Positions 5,398 through 8,129 of a DNA stretch of 8,129 nucleotides are shown piece by piece (position 1 is the first letter of the stretch; every line of letters begins with the position of its first letter). Made by a program: the position numbers and the translations under genes. Where the stretch lies: assembly GCA_964460315.1 (NCBI GenBank), contig CAYWPQ010000041.1, positions 1-8,129 of the forward strand. Reading direction: 5' to 3'. The notes under the pieces were generated by a model that was not told the DNA's origin, did not search any database, and saw only the letters and a program-made list of their open reading frames with translations. The DNA comes from Lacustribacter sp964460315 (GTDB taxonomy: Bacteria; Pseudomonadota; Gammaproteobacteria; Burkholderiales; Burkholderiaceae_A).

Positions 5398-7462
5398 CTC
5401 TTGTTTTCAAGTTCTTCCCAGCGGGCTAAAAGACGCTCGCTCAGCGACTCGATTTCGGCAAACCGCGCCTGCAGTTTTGCCACACGTGCCCCATCCGTTT
5501 TGTAGGTCTCGGGGTCTGCCAGAAGCAAACTGATCTCGGCCTGCTCTTTTTCAAGGGTGCTGATCTGATCAGGGATCGCTGCAAGCTCTTGCTTTTCTTT
5601 GCTGTTGAGTTTCTTGGTGCCTTGGGCAGGTGGCGAGGCAGGTTTGCTGGGGGGCTGAACAGCAGCCTTGGACTTTGCCGAAGGGGAAGATGTGCCGTTG
5701 TGCTGAGCCTGATAGTCTTGCACGCGTTGGCGTTGAACCTGCCAATCGGCATAGCCGCCGATGTATTCCACCCAACGCGNNNNNNNNNNNNNNNNNNNNN
5801 NNNNNNNNNNNNNNNNNNNNNNNNNNNNNNNNNNNNNNNNNNNNNNNNNNNNNNNNNNNNNNNNNNNNNNNNNNNNNNNCGTTGGCGTTGAACCTGCCAA
5901 TCGGCATAGCCGCCGATGTATTCCACCCAACGCGCTTCACCCTCATAGGCAATCACACTGGTCACCACCTGATCCAAAAAATAGCGGTCGTGGCTCACCA
6001 GAAAGACGGTTCCGGCATAGCTCTGAAGAAGGTCTTCCAAAAGATCAAGGGTTTCAACATCCAGGTCATTGGTGGGCTCATCAAGCACCAAGACGTTTGC
6101 GGGTCTTGCAAACAAGCGGGCCAGAAGAAGTCGGTTGCGCTCGCCGCCCGAAAGCGAACGAATGGGTGATGAGGCACGCTGAGGCGGGAACAAAAAATCA
6201 CCAAGATAGCTCTTCACATGTTTTCGCTCGCCATTGATTTCTACCCACTCGCTTCCTGGGCTGATGAAGTCTTCAAGGCTTGAATCCAGGTCAAGCTGAT
6301 GGCGCATCTGATCAAAATAGGCGATCTCAATTTTGGTTCCAAGCTTGACCTCGCCCTCGTCGGGCTGGATCTGGCCAAGAATGATCTTTAAGAGCGTTGT
6401 TTTTCCTGCGCCGTTCGGGCCGATCAGGCCCACCTTATCGCCCCGCATGATCGTCGCTGAAAAGTTTTTGACGATGGGCCGCTCATAAGCCAGGCTGACC
6501 TCGGTCAGCTCAGCCACAATTTTTCCGCTGCGCTCTCCCGCCGCAATCGAAAGCTTGATCTTTCCACCGGCTTCACGGCGCGCCTCGCGCTGGGCACGCA
6601 GCGCTTCCAGCCGTGCAATCCGGCTGACACTGCGTGTTCGACGAGCCTCCACCCCTTTACGAATCCATATTTCTTCTTGGGCTTGCAGCTTGTCAGCCCG
6701 CGCGTTGGCCAGCGCCTCCGCAGCGAGCTCTTGTTCTTTTTGCAGCTGATAGGCATCGAAACTTCCGGGGTATCGCCGCAGCTGTCCGCGGTCAAGCTCA
6801 ATGATGGAGGTGCAGACCGCATTCAGAAACGCACGATCGTGGGTCACGAAGACGATCGAGCCGCGCCAAGAGGTGAGCAGTTCCTCAAGCCAGACAATGG
6901 AGTCAATATCCAGGTGGTTGGTGGGCTCATCAAGCAAGAGCACGTCGGGTGTGGCCACCAGGGCCTGGGCAAGCGCCACCCGTTTTTGGTTTCCACCCGA
7001 GAGGTTCGCGATCTGTTCGCCACCGGAAAGCCCCAGGCGATGCAGCGCCTCCTCCACCCGCTGTTCCCAGTTCCATCCACCTGCCGCATCCAGTGCGGAC
7101 TGAATCGCCTCCAGCCGGTCATGGTCGGCATCGCTTGACGCGTGCGCGCTCAGAGACTCATAGTCGTCACGCAACGCCCTGATGGATGAAACGCCCGCCG
7201 AGACCGTGTCGAAAATGGTGGCATGAGCGTCGAGCACGGGTTCTTGGGCCACTGTCGCCACACGAAGCCCTTGCTGGAACTGCAGTGTGCCTTCGTCCGG
7301 CTCAATGGACGAGGCCAGAATTTTAAGCAGCGACGACTTACCTGTGCCGTTTCGACCGATCAAGCCCAGCCGTTCGCCGGCTTCAAGCGAGAAGTTAGCC
7401 TTGGAGAGGAGTTCAACATGGCCAAAGGCGAGTGTTGCATTCGATAAAACGATCAGAGCCAT
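5394..7462 (-). CDS. uup: ABC-F ATPase Uup, interrupted by an assembly gap
   Basis: Uup is a soluble ABC-F protein with two ATPase domains and no membrane part. It binds ribosomes and branched DNA and reduces precise excision of transposons. Merging the duplicated 55 bp at the N gap gives an unbroken 637-residue protein, close to E. coli Uup (about 635). Domain one has Walker A GRNGTGKS (36-43), signature LSGGNQ (154-159) and Walker B LLLDEPTNHLD (175-185). A charged linker (about 238-300) carries the ABC-F feature GVEARRTRSVSR. Domain two has GPNGAGKT (348-355), LSGGER (437-442) and VLDEPTNDLD (459-468). A Pro/Ala/Ser-rich tether (about 540-565) leads to a C-terminal coiled coil (about 565-637), the DNA-binding region typical of Uup. 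Translated as written, the frame is lost at the gap. The ATG at 7462 gives the normal MALIVLSNATLAFG start. Confidence 0.94.
5725..5779. repeat. 55-bp direct duplicate, left of the N gap
   Basis: Identical base for base to 5880-5934 on the other side of the Ns. Both copies encode the same piece of Uup (around RWVEYIGGYADWQVQRQ on the - strand). An exact 55-bp match ending precisely at both gap borders points to two contigs ending in a shared k-mer, not to a biological repeat. Confidence 0.95.
5780..5879. other. Scaffold gap of exactly 100 Ns
   Basis: One hundred Ns, the conventional filler for a gap of unknown size. The flanks are an identical 55-bp overlap, so the real gap length is most likely zero or negative: removing 155 bases (5780-5934) restores the uup frame. 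Confidence 0.97.
5880..5934. repeat. 55-bp direct duplicate, right of the N gap
   Basis: Second copy of 5725-5779, beginning at the first base after the Ns. From its end at 5934 the uup frame continues upstream into the second ABC domain without change. Confidence 0.95.
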
Positions 7463-7485
7463 GCAGTCTTATTCCCAGAGAAGGC

Positions 7486-7514
7486 CTGATTTTACGCGCT
7501 GAGGGCGTTAAACT
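7486..7514 (+). promoter_or_regulatory. Possible sigma70 promoter of tRNA-Arg
   Basis: CTGATT and TAAACT hexamers are separated by 17 bp, with the -10 ending 17 bases before the mature tRNA 5' end. Both hexamers match the consensus only partly (3/6 and 4/6), so the call rests mainly on position in the 69-bp gap between uup and the tRNA. Confidence 0.3.
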
Positions 7515-7531
7515 AGCGGTCGTTCGTCAAC

Positions 7532-7607
7532 GCGTCTGTAGCTCAGTGGATAGAGTATTGGCCTCCGAAGCCAAGGGTCGCAGGTTCAATTCCTGCCAGA
7601 CGCGCCA
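7532..7607 (+). tRNA. tRNA-Arg (anticodon CCG)
   Basis: The 76-nt cloverleaf is complete with an encoded CCA. The acceptor stem is GCGTCTG (7532-7538) with CAGACGC (7597-7603), discriminator G and CCA (7605-7607). The D stem is GCTC/GAGT, the anticodon stem TTGGC/GCCAA around loop CTCCGAA, and the T stem GCAGG/CCTGC around TTCAATT. The anticodon CCG reads the arginine codon CGG. The gene is divergent from uup and converges on the TRIC-family gene, whose stop codon is 6 bp downstream. No T-rich terminator follows on the + strand. Confidence 0.97.
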
Positions 7608-7613
7608 TTTCAC

Positions 7614-8129
7614 TCAATCCCCCGTTCGCCAGGATGGAATACGCCAATCGAAGGCCATGGCCAAGAGCCGCAACACGGTGGCGGTGACTGCCCCCGCCAC
7701 AAGCCCCAGCCATTCAGGCAGGCTAAGCGCCTGGCAGGCGACCAACACCCAACCTCCGGCAAAAGCGCAAAGGGCATAGGGGCGATGGTCACGAAACACC
7801 TGAGGAATCTCGTTACAAACGATGTCTCGTAGCACGCCACCAAACACGGCGGTGACCATTCCCATCAGCACCGCCACCAGAGCAGGCATTTCAAGGTTTA
7901 GCGCAATCTGAACACCGCTGGCGCAGAATAAGCCCATGCCGATGGCGTCGGGCCATTGCATGGCTCGTTCAGTGGGCGCAAGGTGCCGCCCCCGAAGAAA
8001 CAACATGGCGAGAATCGCCAACGAAAGCACCAGCCAGAGAAACTCGGAATGTTCGACCCAGAAAAACGGTCGACGATCAAGAAGCACATCACGAAGCGTT
8101 CCGCCGCCAAATGCAGCAAGCCCTGCCAC
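7614..8129 (-). CDS. TRIC/UPF0126 family inner membrane channel, 5'-truncated by window edge
   Basis: This is a bacterial trimeric intracellular cation channel homologue (UPF0126, Pfam family named Gly_transporter, E. coli YicG/YadS type). Family members conduct monovalent cations, and some have been linked to glycine transport; the substrate here cannot be told from sequence. The frame is open to the window edge and 171 residues are seen of about 205 usual, so most of the first transmembrane helix is missing. The GTG at the edge is not taken as a start. The family's internal repeat is visible: GGGTLRDVLL (8-17) and GGVLRDIVCNEIP (97-109), the glycine-rich kinks of the two three-helix halves. 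Hydrophobic helices lie near residues 30-45, 62-78, 83-98, 118-133 and 137-157. It ends in TGA, 6 bp from the convergent tRNA-Arg. Confidence 0.93.
   Translation of the reverse strand: MAGLAAFGGGTLRDVLLDRRPFFWVEHSEFLWLVLSLAILAMLFLRGRHLAPTERAMQWPDAIGMGLFCASGVQIALNLEMPALVAVLMGMVTAVFGGVLRDIVCNEIPQVFRDHRPYALCAFAGGWVLVACQALSLPEWLGLVAGAVTATVLRLLAMAFDWRIPSWRTGD

Noticed and set aside
5725..5934. Direct repeats flanking a spacer as a CRISPR fragment, duplication or mobile-element target site
   Set aside because: Repeats are coding uup sequence, occur only on the two sides of exactly 100 Ns, and merging them restores the gene. That is an assembly overlap.
5394..7462. uup as a pseudogene or as an antibiotic-resistance ABC-F gene
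   Set aside because: The frame loss is due to the scaffold gap. The C-terminal coiled coil and overall length fit housekeeping Uup, not a resistance-type ABC-F.
7532..7607. tRNA-Arg as an attachment site for an integrated element
   Set aside because: There is no integrase and no repeat of the tRNA 3' end in the window, and a housekeeping-type gene follows immediately.

Overview
The window is a piece of a betaproteobacterial chromosome, probably Burkholderiales or a close relative. I judge this from the style of the HemE, ApaG, AtpD and PriA proteins (recalled family sequences, no search run), the moderately high GC content, and dense packing of housekeeping genes. It is not an accessory region: there are no insertion sequences, phage genes, integrases, CRISPR arrays or toxin-antitoxin genes. 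A run of 100 Ns and a duplicated contig end show it comes from a draft or metagenome scaffold.

Layout, left to right. The end of the ATP synthase operon is on the + strand: atpD (cut by the window edge inside its Walker A loop) and atpC. Next come hemE (haem synthesis), a 217-bp AT-rich intergenic region, priA (replication-restart helicase) and apaG, all on +. apaG converges on uup (ABC-F ATPase, - strand), and their stop codons share one TTAA. uup is interrupted by the 100-N gap, but the 55 bp on the two sides of the gap are identical. Merging them restores one intact 637-residue frame, so the break is an assembly artefact. Upstream of uup, and divergent from it, is tRNA-Arg(CCG) on +, which converges on the 3' end of a TRIC/UPF0126 membrane protein that leaves the window on the right.

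The most interesting stretch is 2605-2850, between hemE and priA. It holds two perfect matches to the DnaA-box consensus TTATNCACA (2658-2666 and 2834-2842), a degenerate box in tandem with the second (2822-2830), a 70% AT segment (2691-2760) with a 12/13 match to the E. coli oriC 13-mer, a perfect IHF-consensus match (2725-2737) and a short palindrome (2760-2775). This looks like a compact replication origin, or failing that a DnaA/IHF-controlled promoter for priA. The rightmost boxes overlap the TTG start proposed for priA. An origin beside hemE recalls Alphaproteobacteria, where oriC is typically next to hemE. It would be notable in a betaproteobacterium, but this is an inference from motifs and untested.

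Functionally the genes cover energy (ATP synthase), haem, replication restart and genome maintenance (PriA, Uup) and translation (tRNA-Arg). Apart from the possible origin, and the assembly fault in uup, the genes look normal and intact.
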